Assembly (NCBI GenBank): GCA_035235625.1
Contig: CP141145.1
Coordinates: forward strand, 38,854,668 to 38,918,667
Length of the DNA: 64,000 nucleotides
Reading direction: 5' to 3'
DNA from: Saururus chinensis
Taxonomy: Eukaryota; Streptophyta; Magnoliopsida; Piperales; Saururaceae
A program made the translations under genes and the position numbers. Positions 1 through 13,126 of the stretch are shown piece by piece; within the stretch, counting starts at the first letter, position 1, and each line of letters opens with the position of its first letter. The notes under the pieces are model-generated. The model was not told where the DNA came from. It saw only the letters and a list, made by a program, of their open reading frames with translations, and ran no database searches.

Positions 1-144
1 AAAGAGCTAAGAAGAAAATATTACCATGCTCACAGACACCATTCACTATGCTGTCTGATTTTTTGGTGAATTTGTTCATCCAGCCAATGATGGAAAGGAT
101 TTTATCTGAAATCAGGAATCAAATACATGATCAGACGTATTTAT

Positions 145-366
145 TTAGCATAAACAGATAGAAAAAGTGAGAGAAGGAAAAGAGGAGTTACTCTTTTTGG
201 TTTGGGAAGGCCTATATGAGGAGGAAGAGGGAAGACGACACAAACTCGCTGAAGAAGAACCAAGCATGTTCGGTGATTTGTCAACTCTGTAGGTAACAGA
301 ATTGATTGGAAAACCAAGAACATGATCCTGCACCATCTTCTTCATTCTCAATGGAGCTGTGTTCAT
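145..366 (-). CDS. Possible small 73-residue protein, unknown family
   Basis: A single-exon frame read leftwards from an ATG at 366 (context AGAATGA, purine at -3) to a stop at 145. The product is Ser-rich in its second half, basic near residues 50-58 and ends in Cys; I see no signal peptide, membrane segment or known motif. A canonical TATA box lies about 95 bp upstream at 462-469, which would put transcription start near 435 and give a roughly 70-nt leader. That promoter-to-ATG geometry is the main reason to list it. An overlapping 60-residue frame from 323 is less well placed. It could also be the first exon of a gene continuing past the left edge, or a non-coding transcript. No function is claimed. 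Confidence 0.3.
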   Translation of the reverse strand: MNTAPLRMKKMVQDHVLGFPINSVTYRVDKSPNMLGSSSASLCRLPSSSSYRPSQTKKSNSSFPSLTFSICLC

Positions 367-461
367 TCTAGTTTTGCTCTAAAGCAGAGAGGCTAAGTTG
401 TCACTCAGGCTGTGATCTATAAATGTTGGGAGGGGGGATTCTGAATGGAGAAGAACCATGG

Positions 462-469
462 TATTTATA
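462..469 (-). promoter_or_regulatory. TATA box facing left
   Basis: TATAAATA on the minus strand (seen as tatttata on the plus strand) with GC-rich flanks, upstream of the small frame at 145-366. The expected start of transcription is about 30 bp to the left. It is a good match to the plant TATA consensus, but no transcript is demonstrated. Confidence 0.45.
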
Positions 470-1741
470 CATGCCTTCTCAGGCATAAAATTGGCTTTCA
501 ATCCCAACTTTCAGTTGCAGAGTCATCATTAGCTCATCGAGAATAAAGGCCACTCCCCTAGCTCCCTATGCTATTGATTAGAAAAATGATTTTAATTGCA
601 CCCACGTCAAATGCTTTTAAAGGCCATGCGCAATTCTGTAGCTGAGCAATTGGAGAGATTCTCATCTCTAATTCCATTATCTGAAGTTGGCTTTTACGGA
701 TTGCATTTTATAAAAGCACCATGATTTAGTCATGGGAGGTGTTTCGTACCAACGAGATATCGTCACCTATCTTCGGAGCTATTTACATATAATCACCGAT
801 ATGTAAATTTTCCAATATCTTAATTCAGCTTTTGATCTGAGGCCTACAACTTTACCTGTAGCCATTTGATCCCTACAAATTTATGCCCGGATATTAAACG
901 AATGGACAACTAATGCCTAAAGAGACTAAGATTGCACAATAAAAAAGAAAGGCATTTTTTTTTGTTGAATCGGCGAACCTTTGCGGTCTATATTGCAGAT
1001 GGATGATAAAAGCAGACGCTTATCTGTAACTCAAAGCTTTTTGCTGTTCCTTTTATTAGGGGTGAAGTGGAGAGAGACATGCTGATGGCTCCTCGGTCCA
1101 AATCATTATCTAAATCCCCGGAGCAGCCACTCAGTGACCAGATGAAAAGGTCCTACCTAATTGTGCCAGCAAAGAAAAAAGACTTCACACGTCAAATCCG
1201 AATCACTTCCATGTTGACAAGCAAAGTTGACAGTCATCAACGAAGTGGAGGTCCAAAGAGGATCTCATTTGGCCCTACTTCATAGGGCACAACCATCTGC
1301 AAAGTCAGCCATCTGCCTACCCAGAAGGAAAGGTCAGTTGATAATCCTTAATGAGCAAGGAAAAAAACATCCATTGCACCAGAAAAGGGAAGGACAGAAT
1401 GGTTCTCCAAGCTACATAATAGTGTGTCCTAAATTTTTTACACCGCAGCATGAGAATATATCAATACAGATCCTAAAAGATCAGAAAAAGCTACACGAGA
1501 ACAGAGGAGACTATTTGCCTGTTGAGGAGGTCCAGCCACTGCCTCTTCTTCCCCTAAACTACGATCATATGGACATCTCTAATACTATTTAACCACTGCT
1601 TCTACAAGATCAGAATTTGCAAAGCTCCCACAAAAACCAGATATGTACCCGATACACATGGGAGATGCCTTTCTCCACCAATTGCTATCTGAAATGTCTG
1701 CTACCTCCACGTATTGTACACCAATGGTTTTTAAAGGTGGG
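470..1741. other. Intergenic: 3' flank of the MYB gene
   Basis: No supported gene here. The right part must include the 3' untranslated region of the MYB gene, which is transcribed leftwards and stops at 1742. Open frames on the plus strand at 1067-1592 have no family resemblance and no codon support. Confidence 0.5.
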
Positions 1742-4384
1742 CTATCTGTGGCTGGATGTATGAGGCATGGGGTATGTCATCAATGCTGGATTCACTGGGG
1801 CGCCGGGAACCATGGCCCCTGCAACTGGGGCTCGCATCCCATATGCCATGTGGGGTGGAGCTGGAAGAGTTACTGGCGTGCCAACTGCAGAAACAAGCGG
1901 CCCACCAACTGGCTGACCAATGGTAGTAGTTCCATACATGCCAATGCCGGTAGGAACAGGCGAGGGCTGATGCGGCTGCTTGGAAGGTTTCCCAGAAGCA
2001 CCAGTAGGTGTATTTGATTGGCCAGTGATGGGACCTTGAGGTGTTGATACCTCCCCATTGTTCACACTAGTAATGTCGTGAATACTGGATCTTCTCCTGT
2101 CCTTGTTGATGGAGTTCAAACGTATGAAGTATTTCTGTGCATGACTGGCTACTTGAGTAGGTGTTCTTGACACAACAAAATTTCTGGATATGCTTCGCCA
2201 GTCACCTTTGCCATATTTTTCCAATCCAAGAAGAAATAACCTATGTTGCAAGGAATATTCAATAAAAAACAATTAGAAATTAAAATGAAGTACGTATGGG
2301 TATGAAGAGAATATAGAGAAACAGGTCCACGACAATAGTACCACAAAGGGAAAAAGTAAACAAAAGCTAAAAAGGGTAGAGAATTGAATGTGCAGGTTAA
2401 AAGGCTCTTTGAATCTCTAATGTTGAACGTCACATGTCAGCAAGACAAGAAAATCCAGTGGGCAAAAGATGCCAGTTGTTCCAAAGATGGTAAGAATGAA
2501 GATTTAGCATCTGGAATTGGTGACTTTCACCAAGTATGGCCATTAAATGTTTTGCACTAAATCATAAAAAAGATAAGGATCCTAGATCTTCAGCAAGAAG
2601 ATGGAGATCCTAAATCATTCAGAAAAGGATTTTACAAATTCCACCCCCCCTTTCCCACGTAGTCAAGTCGTAAACAATTTCATTGAATCATTGAAATGCC
2701 AAAAACAATCTGCAACTCTTGCTTCTTCCTCACATCACATAGGCGACATGTCCAGCAACATGTTATGTGTACAACATAATTTCTCATAAATTAGATTTTT
2801 TCCAGGAGAATATTGCTTTTTCCATGAATGAGAAAGGAACAAACTGCAATTCTTGTTTCTTCCTCACATCACATAAGCGACATGTCCAGGAATATGTTAT
2901 GCGTACAACAGAATTTCTCATAAAATTAGATTTTTTTCCCAGGAGTATACGGCTTTTTCCAAGAATGAGAAGGAACATTAAACTTGGAACGTAGATGAAG
3001 TACTGATTAAACATAAGATCAGCCTGTGGCATCAAAATTCAAACAAGCTGTAGCATGGCACCTAGCTGGCAAAAAAACTTTCATTCCATGCATGAGCAGT
3101 TCATCCTCTAAAAGCATATCCTGTCAAGTACAACATTTTAAAGAAACACTTGCTGCAGGTATTGTTCTCTTATTCCGGAGACTCTTAGCTTCAAAAAAAG
3201 GCTCACTGTAACATACCAAACCTTTCTCATATCGTTATACTTAACTATTATAAGTATACATTTTTTTTGGAAACGAACTCATAAGTATTCCAAAAAAGAA
3301 AATTTCAGCATATATCAACATGCAGATATATACTGCAGAGTCATGGCTCCACATCGACATTCCATCGATGCCTGAGTTTGTACTTGCTTTCTCTCGTTTG
3401 AATAGATGGTAATACTGTTTTTCCCTCTTTAATGGTTCTATCTGTTACTTCCTTCAGTTAAATTTTTTGCAAAACAATCAGGAGAAAAAGATAAAAAGGA
3501 AACCCACACACTGATCATAACTAAAAAGTTCAAACAGACAAGAAGAATAATAAAGAAAGACTAAAATATTGGAACTAGATAAACAACTTTTGCAGAGTTG
3601 GAGGCTAAAAATCTAGTAAATGAAGAAGAGCGAGAACCTGGCAGAGCATTGCTAACAGCCAACGAAATAGAAAATCCTAGTTCAGAAAAAAAGAATAGTA
3701 TTCATTTGGTATTTGGAGTATCTATATACTGCAGAGATGAACTCAAAAAGTTTTGATTCTTCACTAAAGCATAATATTCAAGTCCACTACTTTATAAAGT
3801 GATTAAATACTGTGTAGTTTATTATTAATGGCATGCGGCTTTCAGAGCAAAGAGTATTACTTATCTTAAGCAAATACCTTAATTATAACAACTGAGTATC
3901 CACTACTGAATAAAGTAATGCAACAACAACCAGTACACGCTCAACACAGACAAGCATATCATACACACGTGTACAGAGAATACTGAAAGAAGTACCTGTG
4001 TTCATCCTCAGTCCAAGCTATGCCCTTCCGTCGTTCCTGCTCGGATTTGACACCTTTTCCGCCATGATTGGAATCACTATTAAGATAATGTCCTGTGTTA
4101 CCACCTTTCTTGCTAAACCCCCCTTCATTTGTGAGTTCAACAGATCCATCGGAGGAATTAACATAACTAGGGAGAGGAACACGGCCAGACTCGATGCCAT
4201 CAATATCTTCCACTAGAAGCTCGTAATGAATTTTAACATCAGCTGGGGTTTTCCCGTGTACTCGGGCAGCAATCTTCTCCCACCGATCAGCAGCATCCTC
4301 CGGATGAGTTGCCAGGCCATTTTCAAAGGCCTTCTCTTGTTCCCTGCTCCACAATGAGCTGTCACTGACCTCATCCAGTGTCAT
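1742..4384 (-). CDS. MYBS2-like: MYBS/DIVARICATA-type MYB transcription factor (two SANT/MYB repeats)
   Basis: Two coding exons, 3996-4384 and 1742-2240 (complement), joined across a 1,755-bp intron. The donor reads CACAG|GTAC and the acceptor ACATAG|GTTA, so an Arg codon is split across the junction; the product is 295 residues. The ATG at 4384 begins MTLDEVSD, the usual start of this family. Repeat 1 spans about residues 10-60 (Trp12, Trp35). A Gly/Ser-rich linker follows, then a basic [13 protein letters not shown] stretch and repeat 2 at about 120-172 (Trp124, Trp144) with the diagnostic SHAQKYF motif at 162-168. The C-terminal third is Pro/Gly-rich, with the conserved PPHMAYG-type segment. 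From family knowledge, these nuclear factors bind TATCCA/GATAA-type elements and act in sugar/ABA-responsive or developmental regulation. Overall similarity is closest to Arabidopsis MYBS2 (At5g08520); the exact orthologue is inference. No frame breaks are seen. Confidence 0.93.
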
Positions 4385-5950
4385 CCTTCTCTTTGTGTTA
4401 TAATGGAGGACAATCCAGGAAGAAGTAGATTGAATTGAATGGATTGAGAAATGAAAACAACCAACCAAGATTGTCGGTCTTCTCCTTGTACTTTGATTTT
4501 TTGTATTTACACTTCCTGGAATCAGATTAATAACTGATTTTAATTAGGAGCAAGAATAGAACCCTGAAAGCAATGGACCAAGAAACTCGATGAGTCGGCA
4601 TCAGCGTTCAAGATGAGAAGTATATCTAAAACTGCAATGATGAATAAAAAAAGGGTCAACAAGCTAGAGATTTCTGTATTAAAAAAGAAACACGATAGAG
4701 GTTTGAAGGAGTGAATTAAATGAGTAGTGAGATGAGCAGAGTCGTCATTGAAAACTGACCACAAGCAACCGGACAAAGGAGTGAACAAGACAGGCTTTTT
4801 AAACTTTACAGAAGATGCCCATAACCAGACCACGAAAAAAAAATGTAGTAGAAAAACAAAAAATCAGAATAAAGTTCTCTATTTACCAGTTACTGTGAAT
4901 GAGAATTCAAATCAGGGCAACTCTTCCTGACTCGCTAACAGACACCTAGAGGGTAAGGACAAAGGAAGAATCTTTTCTGCAATCAATTGCAACCCAATAG
5001 CCAAATCAGCGCCAACCTTAATAACCCCTCCCGGCCAACCTCTGTATCAACACCAGAAGGTAGAATTGGATGTCTAGAAGGTAGAAACCAAGAACCAGAA
5101 TACCCTTTTGGCGGCGTTTGATTGAGAAGTAATGGGGTAAAACTAAAAACCCATTTCCAGAAGTAGGATATTTTTCTTTCGTTTTCATCCACCAATGACA
5201 CTCAAGCTTGCAGGCCCGGGTTCCCAGCATCGTGAAGCACTTATGTTAAGCGTAACAATAGTACCCAACAGCAGAAATAGCAGATTTGGACTAGAAAGAG
5301 ATTGCCAAAAGGGGGGACTCAGACTTTCATTGGAGTGCTTTTATTTTGAGTAAGTAAAACAGCAGCAGCAGCAGCAAATGCTAGCAGCCAAACAAACGAA
5401 ACAAAAACGAATAGCAAATCCGGAGTCGGGTCAATTTCTGTTTCCGTGTCTTCTGTTGGCAGGCCACTGATCTTGGCAATGTCTGATTGGTGTAGAAATG
5501 GAGGATTGATCCCAGTAAGAAAGAAAACGGCGCCGTAATTTTTCCGGTGGTGTGAATAGAAAAGGGAAGAAATTAGGGAATATATCCAAAATACCCGTTC
5601 TATGACTTTATCCGTACTACTATTAATCCCAACTTTTACCAGTAGATGTAAAAAATAAATAAATTACTAGCACTGTTTTTACTAAGCCCAACCGAATTTA
5701 TCCTCTTTACAATGCATTAATATGAAAGTATTTTTGGTCCTCCAACCTGGTACCGCCTCGATCATGAGGATTAGCGGCACATAAACTAGTGCATATATGT
5801 TCGTACATTACTTGTGCTAATATGCACTTAGTGAGTGCGCTATCAATTATCATGATCGATGGCTCTTTCATTAAGGATATCCAGGGGAACATTAAGGATA
5901 TCCAGGGGAAGACCATAAAATTTTTCAACTTAATATGGGTTATACCTAAT
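4385..5950 (-). promoter_or_regulatory. Leader and promoter region of the MYB gene
   Basis: No gene is supported. The region upstream of the MYB start codon has several short upstream frames on the minus strand (for example 5018-5230 and 4983-5201) and a GCA trinucleotide run near 5360-5378. If transcription starts near or right of 5400, the leader is long and either contains a 5' intron or many upstream ATGs. I cannot place the start from sequence alone. Confidence 0.4.
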
Positions 5951-7713
5951 CCTTAACCAAAACGGATCTTATAGTAAATTGTTTCTAAGCAACTAATATA
6001 AATACTCTAATTAATTTTTAAGGATGTGATGAGCCACACTAGAAGGAAAACCACACCAATCGAAAGTGGGTCCCACAATGTTTCTTCAGTCTTATTAGTA
6101 TCACATGAAATTTTTTTACTGGTAATTTGCCTTGTGATGGCATTGTTGCACCGTGCAACTAAGTAATCTCCTCACCTAATTTTCAGTCAATTTTTGTAAC
6201 ACAATATTTAAAAAAATAGACTCTATCCCAAAACCTTTATTCTAACTGCTCAAATTACGATGATCAAAGTCTACTACCTTACCCCAAACCCAAAGAATAA
6301 TCTTGTGTTCACACATAGCTTCTCTAACTCAACTCGCCCCATAGCTTCTCTAACTTGTTGAAAACTTATTTCTGAGTGCTCTCTTATTCAGCCATTCACC
6401 CCTTATATAGAGAAGAAGGTCTAGCCAAAGGCTCGTAGTACAAGAACTCAGATAGCCTTTTACAAACTCATTTTACAACAGTCCCAACCTGAATAGAACT
6501 ATGAATTATGCTCCCAGCCCACTCAAGACTTTGTCTAAATTAGCAACCCTACTAAGATTTAGCTTGCACCTTCTTTCTAGAGTCTCACCTTCATCCAGCA
6601 ACCTTCGACTCTTCGACTCCAACTCAAGTTCGAAGTCCTTAGCTTACATGCCTCTTACCTTTCAAAGCCCACATTACATCTACCTTATTGAGCTGTCATT
6701 TACATACAACCATTTCCCTGTGGATTTCCTACTTACATTGGGATTCATCCACACTCTAGGTCATGCTAGGATTCTTGGCATTGATGAGCCAACATATCAT
6801 TCTTCGTGTGTACATCTACCTTATTGTCATTTACATACAACCACTTCCCTATGGATTTTCTACTTACATTGGGATTCACCCACATGCCTAGTCATGCTAG
6901 GATTCTTGGCACTGATCAGCCAACATATCATTTTTCATGTGCACACTTAGCCAACCATATGTCACGAGCACCATTTCATGTGCATCTGGGCATGGTTGTC
7001 CACATTACCCCCATGAATTTGGTTACTTGCATCTGAATCCTACTTGAAGTAGATGTTTCCATCAATCATCCAACTTGCATATGACTTTAGCCTCTGTTTG
7101 TAGTGCTCAGCCAACCACTAAGTCCCATTAAGAGTAGGACTTTTGCTAACATATTTGCCCAATGCACAAACACAACTACCAACTATGTCTCTACTTGGTC
7201 CGCCTAAAGGCCGAGATTTCCTCTAGTGGTTTTTTGTTGTGGCAGTAGAGCCCACCACACAATGCACCCTCTTCCCCATAAGCTTTCTCTATGCTTCCTC
7301 ACAGTCCTGCCTGTTCCATCTAACACAAGTGATGCCATCAAGTTCTAATGCTGAAAGGGAAGCCAAGTCCCCATTGAGCTACTCTCCTCCCTCTTCCTTT
7401 GCACCTTCTTCTCTCTCCAGCCCCATTACAAATCCTTGTTGGCCCAACCCTCTAGCTGATCCGCCACTAGAGGCCATAACATGGCCGTTACTTGCCAAAA
7501 ATAGGCAAAATATATTCACCTGGTAGGGACAAGCGAGAAGGTGTTGACATTGGCTACTGATGCAATCAACCATGTTAGGCAAAGGCACACCAACCACAAA
7601 ATCCCCCTTTTATTACTAAAAAGACAAACACAATTTTTCATTAAATTAAAGAGAGAATCATGCAGTAACTAGAGGTCAAACATTCTATCTCTACATCCTC
7701 TTGTCTTCGAGCT
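5951..7713. other. Intergenic, repeat-like, no supported gene
   Basis: Low-complexity AT-rich sequence then a pyrimidine-rich segment. Frames at 6501-6950 and 7239-7526 are Ser/Pro/His-rich and match no family; the first runs through an internal tandem duplication. It probably consists of decayed transposon sequence, but I could not define ends. Confidence 0.4.
6676..6943. repeat. Tandem duplication, unit about 136 bp, two copies
   Basis: The segment starting acatctaccttatt at 6676 recurs at 6812. The following text (lowland of cattt, tggattt.ctacttacattgggattca, gtcatgctaggattcttggca) is repeated with scattered substitutions and short indels, so the duplication is not very recent. Confidence 0.8.
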
Positions 7714-7718
7714 CATGC

Positions 7719-10700
7719 TGTAAGGACCCTCATCTTTAAACCGGTTATGGTTTTCTTTAATTATTGGTTATTGTGGGATTTACGTATTTTCTGATCTTAT
7801 TCGGTGATTTCGTAAAATAAATAGTGTTTGTGATGGTTTTAACCAAAATTAACTTCAATATTAGTAGTTTTAAGTGATTTTAGACCAAATGTGAATTTTT
7901 AATATTTTTCGGAATTTTCACTATTTTCCCAAAAATTAGGGTTTTGGCGGGACCCTTGTGGGCCCCACCGTCAAAAATTTTATTTTTGGGTCAAATGAAC
8001 CTAGACATATATTTAAGGTCATAAAAAAATTTAGAATTTTATTAGGCTTAATTTGTGCTTAAATTTGTAAAATACCCACTTTTAGTCTATTTTTCATATT
8101 TACACCCCAAAACTTACCTATGTATACCCCAACCCTTACTATAAAAGGGCAAACCTGAGCCATTTCCATTTTTGGGAATAGGCTAAGGAAGGAGGCTGGT
8201 CTAATCCCCACTTAGGCCCGAATTAGAAGCCGATTAAGGATTTCAAGAAGGGTGACTCTTCAATCCGAGCTAAATCAAGTGCTGAGGTAATGAGTCTTCA
8301 AAATCTCTGTTTATCCATGGTAAAACTCTCTATTTTTGGCTTATTTTGAAATGGTTTGCTTGATTTAGTGTGTTAATGGTAAGATTAGAAAATGAAATTA
8401 TTTAATCCCGATTTCTTAGGGTTTTGTATTATTATGGTTTGGTTTAACATTCTGGAAGTCAAGGAGGACTTTTGATGATGATTAGGGTGTTAGATGTGGA
8501 TTTGAAGTATTATCTATGGTGTTTCGGTTTGGATTTGCGAAAGGAAGAAGATGACTGTTCTGCCGTGTTGGCGATCGATCGGCCCTGCACGGCGATCAAT
8601 CAGCTAAACTGTAAATTTCAAATTCTTGCGGGTAACCGATTGAATAGCCTGAAGGGCGATCAATCGGCTACACAGGAAATTGTATGTTGTGCATATGATG
8701 TCTATTTTGATAATTTCACTTGAGCTTGCCAATTTTATATAAATGTGGAGTGTTTTAAGCTATGTTAGGCTACTGAAAATGCATGCTATTGAGTTTATGG
8801 AGTTGAGATATATGCTTAGAGATGGTGGAATGACTTATGCTTTGTGGCATGATGTTGGAATCGTTATCTTGAAATTATGAACGGTTGTTTCCCTTTGGAT
8901 AAGCATATATTTTCAGTTGGATTACAATCATTATTGGACTGATTTGTCATGATAGATTGTGGTTAATGGTGTGTAAATGTTGGTGAATGTCATGACTCAA
9001 TGATGAAATGAGTGATGTTATATGTGTTTAGCCTTTGTGGTTGAGTTTTGAATCTAGCTATGATTTCAACGATTCTTCTACTATGATTTCCGCTGGAATT
9101 CATGTTTAGATAGAAATTCACATGTGTAGTGTGGTAGTGAGTTGATTTTCAAGCATGTTGATATGCATTATGTGAAATGCTTCTACTACTTACACATACA
9201 TGTGGGTTTAAATGATGATGTTGAAGCTTGATATTGTGAGTAGGAATGATGCATTAGGGGCTGATGAGAGCACTTATCATGGATTAGGATTCATGTATGC
9301 TTTGCCCACGTATGTACCATGCTGCATGCATCATGAAAATGGATTTCCAATTGAGGCTTCATCATGATTAATCGAATTTGACCGATTGGATGCAATGTGA
9401 TGAAATTATGTGCCGGATTGATCGGTCGTGGATTAATCGCAAGTTGATTGGTCCGAAAGGACATATTTTGATTTAAAGTTCTTGTGTGGAACGATTTGGA
9501 GTTCCTGTGTGGAACGAGTGCTCTCCCCGGGTTGAGTCTAATTAAGTGGAATGATGTGGGGACGAGTTGTGTACTTGTCCTGCGGATTGTGAGAATGTTA
9601 TGATGAGTGTCATATGGACCCTGAGAATCCAGTGTGGTATGCCGCGTGCACCCCGCTACCACGTGTTCTAGGGTTCTCTATGTGAGAACTCGGGCTCTTC
9701 CCTCCGCAGGAGATGTCCCTGGGCGAACACCCCTACTCTAGATTCTCTGTGTGAGAATGGGACATCCTTGGCCAGGATCGTCCAGGGCGAGCAGTATTAG
9801 GGATTGACAACCCCGATTTTTCTTGAATTCTTGTATAAAATTTTGGACCATGACACGCCTTCGTGGCCTTGTTTATGCTCCCGTCTGTGTGACGTTAATG
9901 TGTGATTACTCCTTGATGGAGGTTGATTGCGATGACATTATGCATGTGGGAATATGTATGTTAGAGATACATCCATGCAGGTTGATGTTGATATAATGCA
10001 TGTGGAATATGTATGTTAGAGATACATCCATGCATGTTGATTTTGATGTTATGCATGTGGAATATGTATGTTAGAGATACATCCATGCAGGTTAATGTTG
10101 ATGTAATGCATGTGGGAATATGTATGTTTGAGATACATCCATGCAGTTTGATTTGATACTCTATGCATATGGGAATATGTATGTTAGAGATATATCCATG
10201 CAGGTTGAATTATGCATTATGATGCAGTTTTTAAGTGATGTGAATATGTGATCAAAAAATGATGCACCTTGTACATCGTGATTTGAAAGATTATATCGCC
10301 ATGCTATCGTATTTTCGACGTTAACAGTGATATTAAAACCATTGCTGAGTTTGTTAAACTCACCCCTCTTTTTGTGTTTTGATTTGGGGCTGCGTGGTGC
10401 GACACGCAGACAGACAGGATTGCCTCTTTGAGGAAAGGTCAGAGATAGCTTGGGTGTGATGATGGAGATCGTTGTGTGACTTACTTTCGTTTGTTTCATG
10501 CTTTATGTTAGAACCTTTGTGTAGGGTTCTTGTTTTGGATTTATGTCATATTTTACAGTTGTGATGTTTATGACTTATTTTGAGCCGGTGTGGGCTTTAC
10601 TTAGCTAAGCATGTGGGTTTGAGATTGTTGTTTACTTTGTGATAAGCAACACTTTTTCCTTCCCTTTTATTTACTCTTGCTCAAAGGATTGTGCGCACTC

Positions 10701-10839
10701 CGTGTTGCTGTTAATCGCCCGTGGTTAGGGTTAAGTCTTCCGCTAGAATCATTTCTCAATTTTTACTTCGTCGCCCCCGCGCGCTTGACCGGCCCCTGGA
10801 CCGGGTTCGGCTCGGGTCGGGCATCGCCGGGGCGTGACA
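7719..10839 (+). mobile_element. Solo LTR, family 1, copy A (3,121 bp)
   Basis: Starts TGTAAGGACCC and ends GGGCGTGACA, flanked by a perfect 5-bp target duplication CATGC (7714-7718 and 10840-10844). There is no internal domain and no second LTR, so this reads as a solo LTR left by LTR-LTR recombination. A TATA box (CTATAAAAGG, 8149-8158) lies about 430 bp in. Length, end sequence and layout resemble long Ty3/gypsy LTRs of the Tekay/Del type; that clade is inference. It is highly similar to 47033-50263 but lacks a 246-bp intron-like block there (junction 8238/8239) and carries small extra duplicated blocks near 9490 and 9690. The short frame at 8472-8723 is LTR sequence, not a gene. Confidence 0.88.
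9940..10206 (+). repeat. Minisatellite inside solo LTR copy A, five units of about 55-57 bp
   Basis: Units are recognised by atgcatgtgggaatatgtat followed by gttagagatacatccatgca. Copy B of the same LTR has four units at 49410-49630, so the array changes length between copies. Confidence 0.85.
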
Positions 10840-12489
10840 CATGCCTCCCCACCTCCGTCACCGGCCATGCTCGCTTCTTTAGTAGAACCCTTCTCCCAAA
10901 AGTTCCCTACAAATGTGCCCTATGTCACACCCGACACACCCCCTTTGGCCCTAACCCAGTCCAAGGAGATACCACAAGGCACAACAAAGGGGAAGATTAA
11001 CCCAAGTGGGTTGATCGAAATACACAACATGTATTCTTTATGTAAAAATAATTAACGAAAGGTAAAAGAGATTAATTTAAGTTTTACTTAGTCCATCACA
11101 TCACCCATATCATCTCATAATCAAAATAGTCATACGCTTGAAAGGCTACAACATGACTAAGCCAATAAAGGTATTCACAAACACATGAAAAATAACAGGA
11201 CTAACATCAAACACGACATGAGTCTAAAACATCCCAAAATAACTAGTCCCCTCTCAACATACATCTACTCCTCATGTTCATAGAACAATTCATCCTCAGG
11301 ACCGGCATGACATAAGCATACAACCTCAAAACAAAATTACAAACAAAAGAGGGGTGAGCTTAGCTCAATAAGGGTTTTAAGTAAAACCTAAGCTCATGCT
11401 AACACCAAAAACATTCGTTCTATGATAATCATATTATTCATGCATCACACATCCTTAACTATACTTGTGTATCATGAGCTCAATCACATTCATACAACAT
11501 GTGCATCATGGGCTCAACCACATATCATAATCCCATACACATAACCTATGCAATTATTCAAATCTCATAACCCATTCAGATCTTGCATGAACAAGAATTG
11601 TCATTTCACATCTTGCATAATCAAGTATAATAATCCACATTTATCATGTATATGTAAATATCATCATTCCATATGCATCCTGTGTAAATATAAGCCCCAT
11701 TGTCCTTACACAACATGTGTCAATGATATTATAATCCACACACAACATGTATAGATATTATGATAAATGTCTCACAATAGAGAAAACAATCTTCCTCACC
11801 CTGGCCGTAGCCTAAACAAACTTACTCACCTGGGAAATCCTTAAAAAGGAAGTCAAAATTCTTATTGTAACATCTCGCTTTTCGATTACGTCTAACCAAG
11901 GGAGTTAGAGATAATTAGTAATTTTTTTAATAAATTATAGACGGTTTTAACCATTGAAACCTTCATATTTGAGTAGAGCTCAAAGAAACGAGTGTAACAA
12001 ATCAAAGAACGGGCAAAATGGAGGTCGGGACCAAAAGTTACGATATTTAAGAAACGTGCATTATAGGTGGGACCTACTTAGAAAGAGCATGATTTACTGC
12101 TTTAAGTAAGTTAGTATCGAAGGGCTCATCAATACGAGTCCAACAGTACCTAGAATGCGCGAATCCGAATCCGGGGTAGGGAGGTACGCGCATTTGAAGT
12201 TTTGAATATAAAAAAATATAAATAAATAAAGAAATGGCGCGCGCAGCAGCGTGTTTCGGCGGGAGCTGGGGCGCAGCCACGAAACCGCGCGCACCTACAG
12301 TAACATGGGCACGACATTTCCATGGTGCGGGCACGAGCTGCGCATTACCGCAGGCGCCGCCGCCCGAAACCAGTGGTGCAATCGCGGTTTTGGCGCGGCT
12401 TGGGGGCTATTTATACCCCATTTGTTCCTCTTTTCGAACTAGAACTTCTCCTCCCCCGTTTCTGACCGTTTTGAGGCCGATTAAGGCCG

Positions 12490-12975
12490 TTCAAGACCCG
12501 TTTCCTACTAAATCAAGCGTGCTCTACGCAATGGAGTGGTCCTTTCTTTGAGTTGGAGTTCCTATAAGGAGGAAAATGCCCAAAGACAAAGAGAGGTTCT
12601 GCCCGTTACCTTCGAGCATCGACGAACTTTATTTTTACTGTTTCTGGCCATCCTAACTCCGATTTAGTCGATGCAAGAGGCATTCTTGACTAAATCGAGT
12701 ATGTTCTACGTAATGGAGGGTTCCGTTTTCTGAGTTGGCAATCGTATGGAGAGGAAACACCCAAAGACAAGGAGAGGTTCTACCCGTACCGACCAACTTC
12801 ATTTTCTCTGTTTTCGGCCATCCTAACTCCAATTTAGTCGATTCAAGAGGTGTTCTTGACTAAATTGAGTAGGTTCTATGCGATGGAGGGCTCTATTTTC
12901 CAAGTTGGCAACCGTATCAAGAGAAAATGCTCTGAGACAAGGAGAGGCCCTGCCCGCTATTCTCGAACACCAGAA
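12490..12975 (+). repeat. Three-copy internal repeat, unit about 170-182 bp
   Basis: The landmark actaaatc/t followed by gag..g.tct..gcaatggag occurs at 12507, 12689 and 12859. Between landmarks, 'gacaaggagaggttct' and 'ggccatcctaactcc' recur. Copies are diverged, so the repeat predates insertion and is part of the LTR leader region. Confidence 0.8.
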
Positions 12976-13126
12976 CGAGAAAAAGAGACCCAGAGCAAGA
13001 CGAGGTTCTGTCCATAGATATCGATACCATAAGAGTTATGATGGAAGTAAGCATTTCTGATTCCGTTATAATTATAGAACAACATGTGCTGAGTTATAAT
13101 GTGTGTTATGCTATGATTTTTATGTT

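Noticed and set aside
1643..2017. 124-residue plus-strand frame rich in Trp, Cys and Gly
   Set aside because: It is antisense to the second exon of the MYB gene, which has clear family support.
8472..8723. Frame MMMIRVLDVDLK... also present in the second LTR copy at 48035
   Set aside because: It is similar in both copies because they are the same LTR; lengths differ and there is no domain, so it is not evidence of coding.
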